Part shown: positions 17,291-25,791 of the stretch, piece after piece
Numbering within the stretch: position 1 is the first letter of the stretch
How the letters are laid out: every line of letters begins with the position of its first letter
Assembly: GCF_000820005.1 (NCBI RefSeq)
Contig: NZ_CDBL01000073.1
Coordinates: 62,001 to 126,000 of the forward strand
Source: Aeromonas piscicola
GTDB taxonomy: Bacteria; Pseudomonadota; Gammaproteobacteria; Enterobacterales; Aeromonadaceae
Length of the DNA: 64,000 bases
Direction: 5' to 3'
Position numbers and translations under genes: made by a program
The notes under the pieces: model-generated
What the model was told of the DNA's origin: nothing
The model's input: the letters and a program-made list of their open reading frames with translations, nothing else
Database searches by the model: none

Positions 17291-19164
17291 TCAAATATCC
17301 ACCTGCGAGCCCAGCTCTATCACCCGATTGGGTGGGATCTCGAACTGATCCGGTGCGCGCAGGGCGTTGCGCTGCAGCAGCATAAACAGCTTGCCGCGCA
17401 GGTAGAGATACCAGGGGCGTTCCTTCATGATCAGTGACTCGTGGGCCATGAAAAACGAGGTTTCCATCATGCGGCAGCTCAGTCCCTCGGCGTTGCAGCG
17501 GTGGAAGATCTCCTCCATGTTGGGGGTCTCGCGCCAGCCGTAGCTGGCCACCACCCGCCAGAAGGTGGGGGAGAGCTGCTCGATGCAGACCCGGCGCACG
17601 TTGTGGACGTAGGGCACATCCTCCACCCGCAGGGTGAGCAGGATTATCCGCTCGTGCAGCACCTTGTTGTGCTTGAGGTTGTGCAAGAGCGCATGGGGGA
17701 TCACATTGACCACCCGCGACATATAGACGGCGGTGCCTGCCACCCGGGTCGGCGGGGATTTTTCAAGCGAGGCGATCATGGGCTCGAGCGAATTGCCGTG
17801 CTCGTTCAGGCGGCGAATGAGCTGGAAGCGCTCGCTCTTCCAGCTGGTCATCAGGGTGAACATGACGGCGCCCAGGGTGAGCGGCAGCCAGCCACCGGAG
17901 AAGATCTTGCCCAGGTTGGCGGCAAACAGCGGCACGTCGATGGCCAGCAGCAGGGCAAACAGGGCAGCCACCAGATAGGTGGGCCAGCGCCAGCTGTTCT
18001 TGGCCACTGAGCAGAAGAGGATGGAGGTGAGCACCATGGTGCCGGTGACGGCGATGCCGTAGGCCGCTGCCAGATTGCTGGAGTGCTCGAAGCTCATGAT
18101 GACGATCACCACAGAGATATAGAGCATCCAGTTGATGACAGGAATATAGATCTGGCCGGACTCCTGCTCGGAGGTGTGGACGATACGGATGGGTGAGAGA
18201 TAACCGAGCCGCACCGCCTGCCGGGTGAGGGAGAAGACCCCGGAGATCACCGCCTGGGAGGCGATCACGGTCGCCATGGTCGCCAGCACCAGCAGCGGCA
18301 GCAGCGCCCATTTGGGGGCGAGCAGGAAGAAGGGGTTGGCGATGGCCGCCGGGTTGTCCAGCAGCAGCGCGCCTTGCCCGAAGTAGTTGAGCACCAGGGA
18401 GGGCAGCACCACCACAAACCAGGCGAGCCGGATCGGGTTCTTGCCAAAGTGGCCCATGTCGGCGTAGAGCGCCTCTACCCCTGTGATGGCCAGCACCACG
18501 GCGCCGAGGGCAAAGAAGGACGTGGTCTGGTACTCGGCGAAGAAGCGCAGCGCCCAGACGGGGTTGAGCGCCCCCAGCACCTCGGGATTCTGGATGATGC
18601 TGCGCAGCCCCAGCACGGCCAGAGTCAGAAACCAGGTGAGCATGATGGGGGCGAACAGCTTGCCCACCATGGCGGTGCCATGTTTTTGAATGGCAAACAG
18701 CAGGGTCAGCACCAGCACCGAGAGCGGCACTATACTATATAGGGGTCTAGGGAGGGGGCCATCAGGCTCAAGCCCTCGATGGCCGACATCACCGACATGG
18801 CCGGGGTGATCACCACCTCCCCATAGAAGAAACTGCCGCCAATCAGCCCCAGGATGATCAGTACCGGCGTCCAGCGGGGAGAGGCGTTGCGGGTGGCCAG
18901 CGACATCAGGGTGAGAATGCCCCCTTCACCAGCATTGTCGGCCCGCATCACGAAAGAGAGGTACTTGACCGAGACCACCAGGATCAGCAGCCAGAAGATG
19001 AGGGAGAGAAATCCCAGGATGGCGGCGGGTTCGGCCCCGATCCCGAATTGACCCGACAGGCACTCTCGCAGGGTATAGAGGGGGCTGGTGCCGATATCAC
19101 CATAGACCACGCCAATCGCCGCCAGCGTGACGCCGGACAGGGCTTGTTTGTTATCACAGCTCAT
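17291..19164 (-). pseudogene. kup: Kup potassium uptake protein, broken by a 5-bp duplication
   Basis: Kup is a K+/H+ symporter of the inner membrane. The first 144 codons (19164-18730) match E. coli Kup from [11 protein letters not shown] to LDPYIV and then hit TAG. The remaining 479 codons (from 18730) continue the match from [10 protein letters not shown] to the end in another frame. At 18730-18739 the five bases CTATA (plus strand) are present twice in tandem; removing one copy restores a single frame of about 622 aa, the normal length. The rest is well conserved, so the break looks recent. The downstream part could begin at a GTG at 18730, but without the first membrane segments it is unlikely to work. 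Confidence 0.88.
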
Positions 19165-19665
19165 GAGGTTATCTTGTTACACGTTTGCCAAAGCACAAGG
19201 GCCCGAACGATCAGGAAAAATCCTGATATTCAATCGGGATAGCATTAAGAAATTGCGATGGGAAAGGGAGCTAACTGGATATAAAGGGGCTCATTATGGG
19301 ACACAGTCTGTTCATCTGCCGTTAAGCGTATGATGACACACACATCGTGGGTTTATGCTCTGGTATAAATAATCAAAAGGGACTTTTGAACGAAATCATT
19401 AATTAATCGTTGATTGAAATAACTCGTTGGGACGCGTGCAAGCGTTTGTTTTCTCTGAGTATCCATATTGGTCAGAGTTTTCAATCAGGCTGGCTGAAAA
19501 ATAGACGATAAAATGCTGACTAATAAATTGATGGCGCTGTGGGTAAAGAGGTCGAAATTGGGTGGCGATAGAGTCTTTATTTGGTCTGGGGCAGGGACGG
19601 AAAGAAAAAGGACATGGCCACCACAACAGCAGCCACTATCAAGTAAAACGAGAGTGGATAGATAC
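19165..19665. other. Intergenic region between kup and the RT island
   Basis: About 500 bp with no convincing gene. Short reading frames here have no recognisable similarity or ribosome binding sites. The kup promoter should be in the left part. Composition drifts to AT-rich. Confidence 0.5.
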
Positions 19666-19751
19666 GTAGGGTGCAATGAACAAAGTGAATTGCACCACTA
19701 ATTGAATGAGTAAAAGTAGAGGTGCAATGCGCTGCGCTTATTGCACCCTAC
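19666..19751. repeat. REP-like element of two GGTGCAAT hairpins
   Basis: The 86-bp element begins GTAGGGTGCAAT and ends with its exact complement ATTGCACCCTAC. Inside are two separate hairpins with GGTGCAAT/ATTGCACC stems (19670-19696 and 19721-19747) joined by an AT-rich linker. This is the layout of a bacterial interspersed palindromic repeat. It marks the 3' side of the reverse transcriptase operon. Confidence 0.75.
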
Positions 19752-19771
19752 CGAGCTATATGACTGATGAA

Positions 19772-20533
19772 TTAAGTTCCATATACTTCAATGAAGTTAT
19801 TTTCAACTATAAATTTCTCAATTTCAGAAAAAAGCTCTTGACTGCTCAATGCACTCAGATTTTTACAAAAACTCTCTACACTCTCTGAAAATGATATACC
19901 CATCCTTGGATTAAATAATTCAACCTTATCAATTTTGAATGGTTTTTTTGAAAAGTGATTTAGTGTTAGATAAGTAAGAACTTGCCTGACATCTATAGCA
20001 TTAAAACTCCGCTCGCCGGACTTTATTTCAACCAGAGTATTTCCATATAAAAAATCACCAGTTGACTCGTTGACAAATCCACAGCCATCGAATACCGGGT
20101 CGATAATCAATGTGATATTATCATCTATATATTTCTTGCGGCTGAGCATGTATCTAGAATAGATCATTTGAAAAAGTCGAAGAGTCTGCCTTTTTTCAAT
20201 GTCAGATAATGGTAAATCACAATCATTGCCGTAGCTAAATTTTGATAAATATTTAATAGATGCGTCTTGTAATTGAATGAAATCTAAACTTTCAAAAAAA
20301 GACGGGTTATTAAAATGATCAAAATCTAGTCTGTTATTACTTGCATGTCTGAACATGTTAAAAAACAGTACATTTACTAATGCCGTATTGTTTTTCCTTT
20401 CTGCTGGGGTAAAAGGTTCATATATCGGTTGCAGCAAGCCGCCATTGATTAATCGGACATAGTTTTTCGAGTTGGGTAACGTTTCATTCCAAAAAGAAGT
20501 GTACTTCTTGGAAAATGTAGCTTCAGAGATCAT
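19772..20533 (-). CDS. Putative PD-(D/E)XK nuclease partner of the reverse transcriptase
   Basis: 253 aa, no named family recognised. The C-terminal half contains IIDPVFDG (Asp145/Asp149), then LVEIKSGE (Glu169-x-Lys171), then RQVLTYL (Gln184-x3-Tyr188). This order (acidic residue, ExK, QxxxY) is the pattern of RecB/Cas4-like PD-(D/E)XK nucleases. The N-terminal half looks helical with no motif I know. Its ATG overlaps the RT stop (ATGA) with GGAGG upstream, so it is made with the RT. It is strongly AT-rich, unlike the surrounding core genes. The nuclease assignment rests on motifs read by eye. Confidence 0.6.
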   Translation of the reverse strand: MISEATFSKKYTSFWNETLPNSKNYVRLINGGLLQPIYEPFTPAERKNNTALVNVLFFNMFRHASNNRLDFDHFNNPSFFESLDFIQLQDASIKYLSKFSYGNDCDLPLSDIEKRQTLRLFQMIYSRYMLSRKKYIDDNITLIIDPVFDGCGFVNESTGDFLYGNTLVEIKSGERSFNAIDVRQVLTYLTLNHFSKKPFKIDKVELFNPRMGISFSESVESFCKNLSALSSQELFSEIEKFIVENNFIEVYGT

Positions 20534-22182
20534 AGAGCTTCCTCCAAATTTCTACTGGTTTTTCTTAACGTTCCCCATTCACTGTAAAGAGTGTCAATGA
20601 AATTAAATTTTCCTTTGTTGTGGCCACGCCAATGTTTTCCCTCATCACCTAGTAAGTAAGAGGTAACAATAAATAGTCTTCTTTGCCATGATGTCATCGT
20701 GGGGAAGGTTCTTCTGAGTTCCGATAGCCAGTAATGTGTATTCCATTTTGCCATTGCTTGGGTTATAGCAAGTGTAATAAGAATGCTATCGGTGTTTGAC
20801 TTGTATATTTCGGATAGTATAGTTTGTCCTTCTACACTATTTTGCTTGGCAAATACTTTGACGGTATATGCTAGATTGAGTTCCGTCTTTAAAATGAATG
20901 AATCAGTTTTAATTAATTCAATAAGTTTTGACCGAATTTTTGCTTGCGTTTCAGTGTTAAAACGCCCCCAGTTAGTTGCTGTTACTTGCATAATAGTATT
21001 GAAAATAGGGTATAGTTCACTAACTCCATCAAAAATAATATTAAATGCATTCGATAAAACTTGATCATTAGTTGCTGCAAAAGCTCTAACTAGCTGCTTG
21101 CTAAAAGGTTGGTTGATCTTTGACTTCTGTAATTCATTACTTAGCATCCCCAATAAATCAAAGTCACGGAGAGACTCTTTTACTTTATCGTATTGCTCAT
21201 ATGCATTTTCTGAATAAGGATCAAATCTTATTGGAAGACTCATGAATTTGGCTTTCATAGATGACCCCTCATCTTCATCCAAGCCCTGTAATTTAGTATT
21301 TGTCAATGAGGTGAATTCATCTTTTGATAGAATGTTTGTTTTATGTTTTTGAAGTGTGAGCCCTTCATTCTCCATCAATTTTCGACTGATTAATGTAAGA
21401 ATGGAATGAGCCTCTTCTTTGGTCTTACAAAAAATCAAAAAATCATCCACATATCTTTTATACCTAACGCCATTAATTAATAGTATATGATCTAATGAAT
21501 CCAAGGCAAGTTCAGCTAATATTCGTGCTGCTGGCCCTCCAACAGGAAGACCATAAGAGTTGGTTCCTGAAAATGTCTGAATTAGTTTCTTTATTTTTGA
21601 GGATATATCTTTCTGTGGATCTATTCTATCTAAAGCATTCTCTAAACGATGGTGATATATTCTTGTGTAAAAATCAGCAATGTCACATGTCAGTACATAA
21701 TTTATAGATGGGTCATTTTTTGCAAGTTCAAGACTGTCTTCTTGGAATTTCCTCCAGTTAATGTCTTTGTCAAATATTGAACCTTTACTAAAGTCTGGTG
21801 AGAAGCGATATGAGTAAACATTATCGTTAGTAACTCGGTTTTTTTCAATTTCATTGCTTACGAAAAGGACTATGCCTAGGAAATATGCATTCCAATAAGG
21901 ATCTATTTGTGTTGCCCAGCGATAACCATTATAACCTACAGTCGAACATGTACTTATATTTACTGGTGGACATTCATTTAATCTTTCATTGAAATTTGAA
22001 TGTGTTTCATCAAGTGATTCAATCATTTTACTAAATATGTCAGAGAACATTCTAGTTTCATAAGGAAATGGGAATATATCTGTATCACCGAACTTTGTAA
22101 TGTTTTTTAACGCAAGAGCAAAAGCTGACTTTAAATCACCTTCTTTATAACTGAAGGTTTCGGAGGTATATGGTTGTGCCAT
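20530..22182 (-). CDS. Atypical (Abi/UG-type) reverse transcriptase
   Basis: 550 aa. RT motifs are clear: CDIADFY (166-172, motif A), SYGLPVGGP (209-217, motif B) and RYVDDF (243-248, motif C, catalytic YVDD). The palm starts late, after about 160 residues containing FGDTDIFPFP. About 270 helical residues with no group II intron maturase or endonuclease domain follow it. I see no msr-msd retron unit. This layout fits the unknown-group/abortive-infection RTs used in phage defence (DRT systems); I cannot assign the exact group. AAGGA lies nine bases before the ATG. AT-rich, in an operon with a nuclease-like gene. Confidence 0.85.
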   Translation of the reverse strand: MAQPYTSETFSYKEGDLKSAFALALKNITKFGDTDIFPFPYETRMFSDIFSKMIESLDETHSNFNERLNECPPVNISTCSTVGYNGYRWATQIDPYWNAYFLGIVLFVSNEIEKNRVTNDNVYSYRFSPDFSKGSIFDKDINWRKFQEDSLELAKNDPSINYVLTCDIADFYTRIYHHRLENALDRIDPQKDISSKIKKLIQTFSGTNSYGLPVGGPAARILAELALDSLDHILLINGVRYKRYVDDFLIFCKTKEEAHSILTLISRKLMENEGLTLQKHKTNILSKDEFTSLTNTKLQGLDEDEGSSMKAKFMSLPIRFDPYSENAYEQYDKVKESLRDFDLLGMLSNELQKSKINQPFSKQLVRAFAATNDQVLSNAFNIIFDGVSELYPIFNTIMQVTATNWGRFNTETQAKIRSKLIELIKTDSFILKTELNLAYTVKVFAKQNSVEGQTILSEIYKSNTDSILITLAITQAMAKWNTHYWLSELRRTFPTMTSWQRRLFIVTSYLLGDEGKHWRGHNKGKFNFIDTLYSEWGTLRKTSRNLEEAL

Positions 22183-22413
22183 AATTAAATTCCTTTTTAT
22201 TTAGCTGGACTAATTTAAAAATTATTTGTTTAAAAAACAACAATAAAATATTTTGATAGGAACCCTTTTCATATTTTCTCTGTGAAAACATTGCATGCGT
22301 CTCCTATGAAGCTGGGTTGCCAAGCGAGCCATAGTAACCGGACAGGTGAAAAACAGAAGGAGCAGGGGCCTAAAACCCGCTCTGGTTCAATAAAATTGTC
22401 ACTAAATGACGAT
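22183..22413 (-). other. Leader region of the RT operon
   Basis: No protein gene. The part nearest the RT start (22183-22260) is very AT-rich and probably holds the promoter. Some defence RTs have a templating ncRNA upstream of the RT gene; this region could hold one, but nothing in the sequence proves it. Confidence 0.35.
22348..22382 (-). terminator. Terminator after the small ORF pair
   Basis: On the minus strand GAGCGGG and CCCTGCTC pair, with one bulged base, around an 8-base loop, followed by CTTCTGTTTTT. It lies 32 bp after the stop of the 51-residue ORF and supports a separate transcription unit there, insulated from the RT genes. Confidence 0.6.
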
Positions 22414-22569
22414 TTATCGTTCGGTCTTGCTTGATACAGCTGGGCTGGCTCGATAGTAAAGCCACATAACAGTCACTCCCGATATGGCGCCGTTTATCCC
22501 CCCGATAATCAGCAGGGGCAGAGGCCTGTCAGCCGGTGTCGAGCTCGTCACTTTTGTCGTGTCGATCAC
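22414..22569 (-). CDS. Small predicted single-span membrane protein
   Basis: 51 aa from a GTG at 22569, or 45 aa from a GTG at 22551. The middle, PLPLLIIGGINGAISGVTVM, is a plausible single membrane helix, followed by a basic tail ending SSKTER. The GTG at 22569 overlaps the stop of the upstream 17-residue acidic ORF (GTGA). A hairpin terminator follows. No family recognised. Codon use is GC-rich like the core genome, unlike the RT operon next to it. Confidence 0.45.
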   Translation of the reverse strand: MIDTTKVTSSTPADRPLPLLIIGGINGAISGVTVMWLYYRASPAVSSKTER

Positions 22570-22619
22570 AGTTCGGCGGAGCTGTCGTCATCGTCATCGG
22601 CCTGAAAGTCGTCGTCCAT
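22566..22619 (-). CDS. Very short acidic ORF
   Basis: 17 codons, MDDDFQADDDDDSSAEL, nine of them Asp or Glu. AAGGGG lies about 11 bases upstream of the ATG, and the stop overlaps the GTG of the membrane protein gene. It could be a real microprotein or a leader that couples translation to the next ORF. No homologue recognised. Confidence 0.35.
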   Translation of the reverse strand: MDDDFQADDDDDSSAEL

Positions 22620-22680
22620 GTTTCTGATTACCCCTTTGTTTTCAGTTGTTTGTGAACTTTATTTGGCCTGTTCCCGCTTT

Positions 22681-22695
22681 TGGTCTGATAAATGC
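22681..22695 (+). promoter_or_regulatory. Candidate sigma-54 promoter for hydN-fdhF
   Basis: TGGTCTGATAAATGC has the invariant GG and GC of a -24/-12 element at the right spacing, and the -12 part (ATGC) resembles enteric fdhF promoters. It is weaker than the hyc element, with three mismatches in the -24 block. It would give a leader of about 105 nt before hydN. Confidence 0.5.
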
Positions 22696-22814
22696 TTTGT
22701 GGGTGAGCCGGCTGCGTCGTCGGTGCTTGAGTGTATTGCCCCCTGAGGTGATGACACTTGGGCACGCCGGGCGATGCCAGTGCGGCAGTAACGAAACATT
22801 TAGGATCCCTCTCT

Positions 22815-23429
22815 ATGAACAGCTTCGTGATTGCAGATCCCAGTCTTTGTATTGGGTGTCGTACCTGTGAGGTGGCCTGCGCCGTGTCACACCAGTCAAC
22901 GTCCTGCGCGGGTACCGTTGAGCGGGAGGGCGGCCTGCGTCTTGCCATCGAGGATGGACATCTGGTCTCCAAGGACAGCTATTTCCAGCCGCGCCTGAAG
23001 GTGATCGTCGGCAGCAAGGTGACCACGCCTGTGCTCTGCCGCCAGTGTGAAGACAAGCCGTGTGCTGTGGCCTGCCCCAACAATGCCATTGTCAGCGAGG
23101 ATGGTTGCGTCAAGGTGCTGCAGGCGCGTTGCATCGGCTGCAAATCCTGCGTGGTGGCTTGTCCTTACGGTGCCATGGCGGTGGTGGTGAAAGAGGTGGC
23201 CCCCGCTGCCGATGCGCTGTTCAAGCGCCCGCAGACCAAGGCGCAAGCCTTGAAGTGCGATCTCTGCCGTCACCGTGAAGCGGGCCCGGCCTGCGTCGAG
23301 GTGTGCCCGACCCAGGCGCTGCGCTTGGTGACCCCGGAGTCGCTCGGCGAGCTGAACCGCCAGAAGCAGTTGGCCAGTGCCGAGGCGATGGCGGCCTGCC
23401 AGCGCCAGCCGGTGTTGGCACAGAGGTAA
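22815..23429 (+). CDS. hydN: HydN-like four-cluster ferredoxin
   Basis: 204 aa (E. coli HydN 175). An electron-transfer protein linked to formate dehydrogenase H. Four cysteine motifs are visible: CIGCRTCEVAC, CRQCEDKPCAVACP, CIGCKSCVVACP and CDLCRHREAGPACVEVCP. I start at MNSFVIADPSLC (ATG 22815) because it aligns with HydN; AGGA lies about ten bases upstream. An insertion of about 20 residues after the first cluster explains part of the extra length. It precedes fdhF by 135 bp, and the two are probably one transcript. Confidence 0.92.
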   Translation: MNSFVIADPSLCIGCRTCEVACAVSHQSTSCAGTVEREGGLRLAIEDGHLVSKDSYFQPRLKVIVGSKVTTPVLCRQCEDKPCAVACPNNAIVSEDGCVKVLQARCIGCKSCVVACPYGAMAVVVKEVAPAADALFKRPQTKAQALKCDLCRHREAGPACVEVCPTQALRLVTPESLGELNRQKQLASAEAMAACQRQPVLAQR

Positions 23430-23498
23430 AGCATCAGATGGCGTGCGCAGGCCCTTACTGGCCGCCGCTTGCGCCTCTGTACTCTCTACCCCTGACAA

Positions 23499-23548
23499 GC
23501 CATTTTCGTTAAAGGCCTTTTATCGTTAACAGCCTTTTACCGTTAACA
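23499..23548 (+). repeat. Three imperfect 17-bp repeats upstream of fdhF
   Basis: Units at 23499, 23515 and 23532 share the pattern GCCTTTTATCGTTAACA, with the first copy diverged. The second and third contain GTTAAC. They end 16 bp before the fdhF ATG, in the hydN-fdhF gap. Function unknown; a regulator site or mRNA element is possible. Confidence 0.7.
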
Positions 23549-23564
23549 AACAAGAGTGTGAGTC

Positions 23565-25709
23565 ATGAAAAAAGTCATTACCGTCTGCCCCTATTGCGGC
23601 ACCGGTTGCAAGATCAACCTGCTGGTTGAAAACGACAAGGTGGTGGGGGCCGAAGGCGCCAACGGCCGGACCAACGAGGGGCAGCTCTGCCTCAAGGGTT
23701 ATTACGGTTGGGATTTCCTCAATGACACCAACCTGCTGACCCCCCGTCTCAAGAGCCCGATGATCCGCCGCGAGCGCGGTGGCAAGCTCGAATCCGTCTC
23801 CTGGGATGAGGCGATCGACTTTGCCAGCAGCCGTCTGTCTGCCATCAAGGCGAAGTACGGTGCCGACGCCATCATGACCACCGGCTCGGCCCGTGGTCCT
23901 GGCAACGAAGCCAACTATGTGATGCAGAAATTTGCCCGCGCAGTGCTGGGGACGAACAACGTCGACCACTGCGCGAGGGTGTGACACGCACCCTCAGTCT
24001 CCGGTCTGGAGACAACTGTAGGCAACGGCGCCATGAGCAACGCCATTCCCGAAATTCAAGAGACCAAGTGCCTGCTGGTGTTTGGTTACAACGCTGCTGA
24101 CTCTCACCCCATAGTCGCCCGCCATATCCTCAAGGCGAAGGCGAACGGGGCCAAGGTGATTGTGTGTGATCCCCGCATGGTGGAAACCGCCCGTATCGCC
24201 GATCAGTGGCTGCCGCTCAAAAACGGCTCCAACATGGCGCTGGTCAACGCCTTCGCCAACGTGTTGATCAGTGAAGGGCTCTACAACAAGGAGTTCGTCG
24301 CCAACTACACCGAAGGGTTCGACACCTTCAAGGCGACAGTCGCCAAGTACACCCCGGAATACGTGGAGGGGATCACCGGCCTCAAAGCCGCTGATATCCG
24401 CGCCGCCATTCGCACCTATGCTGCCTCGCCTGCTTCCATGATCCTGTGGGGCATGGGGGTGACCCAGTACGGTCAGGCAGTGGATGTGGTCAAGGGGCTC
24501 GCCGGAATTGCGCTGCTGACCGGCAACTTCGGTCGCCGTGGCACCGGCTGCGGGCCGGTGCGCGGTCAGAACAACGTGCAGGGCACCTGTGACATGGGGA
24601 TGCTGCCGCACCAGTTCCCGGGCTATCAGTCGGTGAGCGATCCTGCGATCAGCGCCAAGTTCGCCAAGGCGTGGGGCGTACCGGCGCTCTCCCAAAAGCC
24701 CGGCTACCGTCTGACGGAGCTTGGCCACAAGGTCGAAGAGGGCAAGTGCAAGGCCTTCTACATCTTCGGCGAAGATCCGGCCCAGACCGAGGCCGACCTG
24801 GCCCAGTTCAGGCGCACCCTGGGCGGCATGGATCTGGTGATAGTGCAGGACATCTTCATGACCCAGACCGCCGAGATGGCGGATGTGATCCTGCCCGCCA
24901 CCAGTTGGGGCGAGCACGAGGGGGTTTACAGCTCGGCAGATCGCGGCTTCCAGCGCTTCTACAAGGCGGTGACGCCACCCGAGAACGTGAAGCCGGACTG
25001 GGCAATCTTCTCGCTGATGGCCACCGCCATGGGGTACCCCATGGAGTACCACAACACCCAGGAGATCTGGGACGAGATGCGCGCGCTCTGCCCGCTCTAT
25101 ACCGGGGTCAGCTACGACAAGATAGCGGATCTCAAGAGCGTGCAGTGGCCTTGCCCGACCGAGGATCACCCGGGCACCAGCACCCTGTTCGAGGGGAATG
25201 TGTTCACCACCCCGAGCGGCAAGGGTCAGCTGATTGCCTCCGAGTGGCGTGCGCCGCTGGAGCAGCCTTGTGCTAAGTATCCGCTGGTGCTCTCCACCGT
25301 GCGGGAGGTAGGACACTACTCCTGCCGCTCCATGACAGGCAACTGCTCGGCGCTGCAGACCCTGGCCGATGAGCCCGGCTATGTGCAGATCCACCCGAGC
25401 GATGCGCAAAAGCTTGGGGTGAAGGATCAGGCGCTGGTGTGGATCTCGTCGCGACGCGGCAAGGTGATCACTCGGGCCAACTACAACGAGCGGGTCAACG
25501 CAGGTGTGGTCTACATGACTTACCAGTGGTGGATCGGGGCGTGCAACGAGCTGACCATAGAGCACCTTGATCCCGTCTCCTACACCCCGGAGTACAAGTA
25601 CTGCGCGGTGAAGATTGAGCGTATTGAGGATCAGCCTGAGGCGGAAGTGTACGTCCAGACTGAATACAGCGCGCTCAAGGCGAAATTGCGCAGCGCCGCC
25701 AAGGGGTAA
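23565..25709 (+). CDS. fdhF: Formate dehydrogenase H, selenoprotein FdhF (TGA at 23982-23984 read as Sec)
   Basis: 714 aa reading through the TGA (E. coli 715). FdhF oxidises formate to CO2 at a molybdenum bis-MGD site and passes electrons to HydN/HycB-type proteins. The first part has the [4Fe-4S] motif CPYCGTGCKINLL. Codon 140 is TGA in the context NVDHCARV-U-HAPSV, the same position as Sec140 in E. coli. After it the match continues through SNAIPEIQETKCLLVFGYN to the C-terminus. selA, selB and selC in this window supply the decoding machinery. The ATG at 23565 aligns with the family start. Confidence 0.97.
23982..24018 (+). promoter_or_regulatory. SECIS element of fdhF
   Basis: Directly after the UGA codon, GTCTCC (23997-24002) and GGAGAC (24008-24013) form a stem with the loop GGTCT. 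The loop sequence and the 18-nt spacing from UGA to loop equal those of the E. coli fdhF SECIS, whose GGUCU loop is bound by SelB. Confidence 0.93.
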
Positions 25710-25726
25710 TCGTCGTTAAATAAAGT

Positions 25727-25772
25727 GGATCCAGGCTCTGTTCACAGGGCCCGGATCCCCTCATCCTTTTTT
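25727..25772 (+). terminator. Hairpin after fdhF
   Basis: GGATCC at 25727 pairs with GGATCC at 25753. Inner pairs (GGC/GCC, CTG/CAG) close on a TTCA loop, with single mismatches between the blocks. CCTTTTTT follows at 25765. This should end most fdhF transcripts before the small membrane gene. Confidence 0.65.
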
Positions 25773-25791
25773 CAGCTGGCAGGTGTCCTTC

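Noticed and set aside
19485-19676. Small ORF on the minus strand between kup and the RT operon
   Set aside because: No ribosome binding site, odd composition (Cys and Pro runs), runs into the repeat element and has no recognisable similarity.
20530-22182. Classifying the RT as a retron or group II intron protein
   Set aside because: No msr-msd inverted-repeat unit was found beside it, and there is no maturase X domain or HNH endonuclease in the protein.
22660-22678. Alternative sigma-54 site TGGCCTGTTCCCGC upstream of hydN
   Set aside because: The distance between GG and GC is one base too short; the element at 22681 has correct spacing.
22628-22972. 114-codon frame on the minus strand over the hydN start
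   Set aside because: Overlaps the conserved hydN coding region and promoter in antisense and looks like shadow sequence.
23565-23984. fdhF as a truncated gene or pseudogene ending at TGA 23984
   Set aside because: The TGA is at the conserved Sec140 position, a SECIS follows, homology continues in frame, and selA, selB and selC are present.
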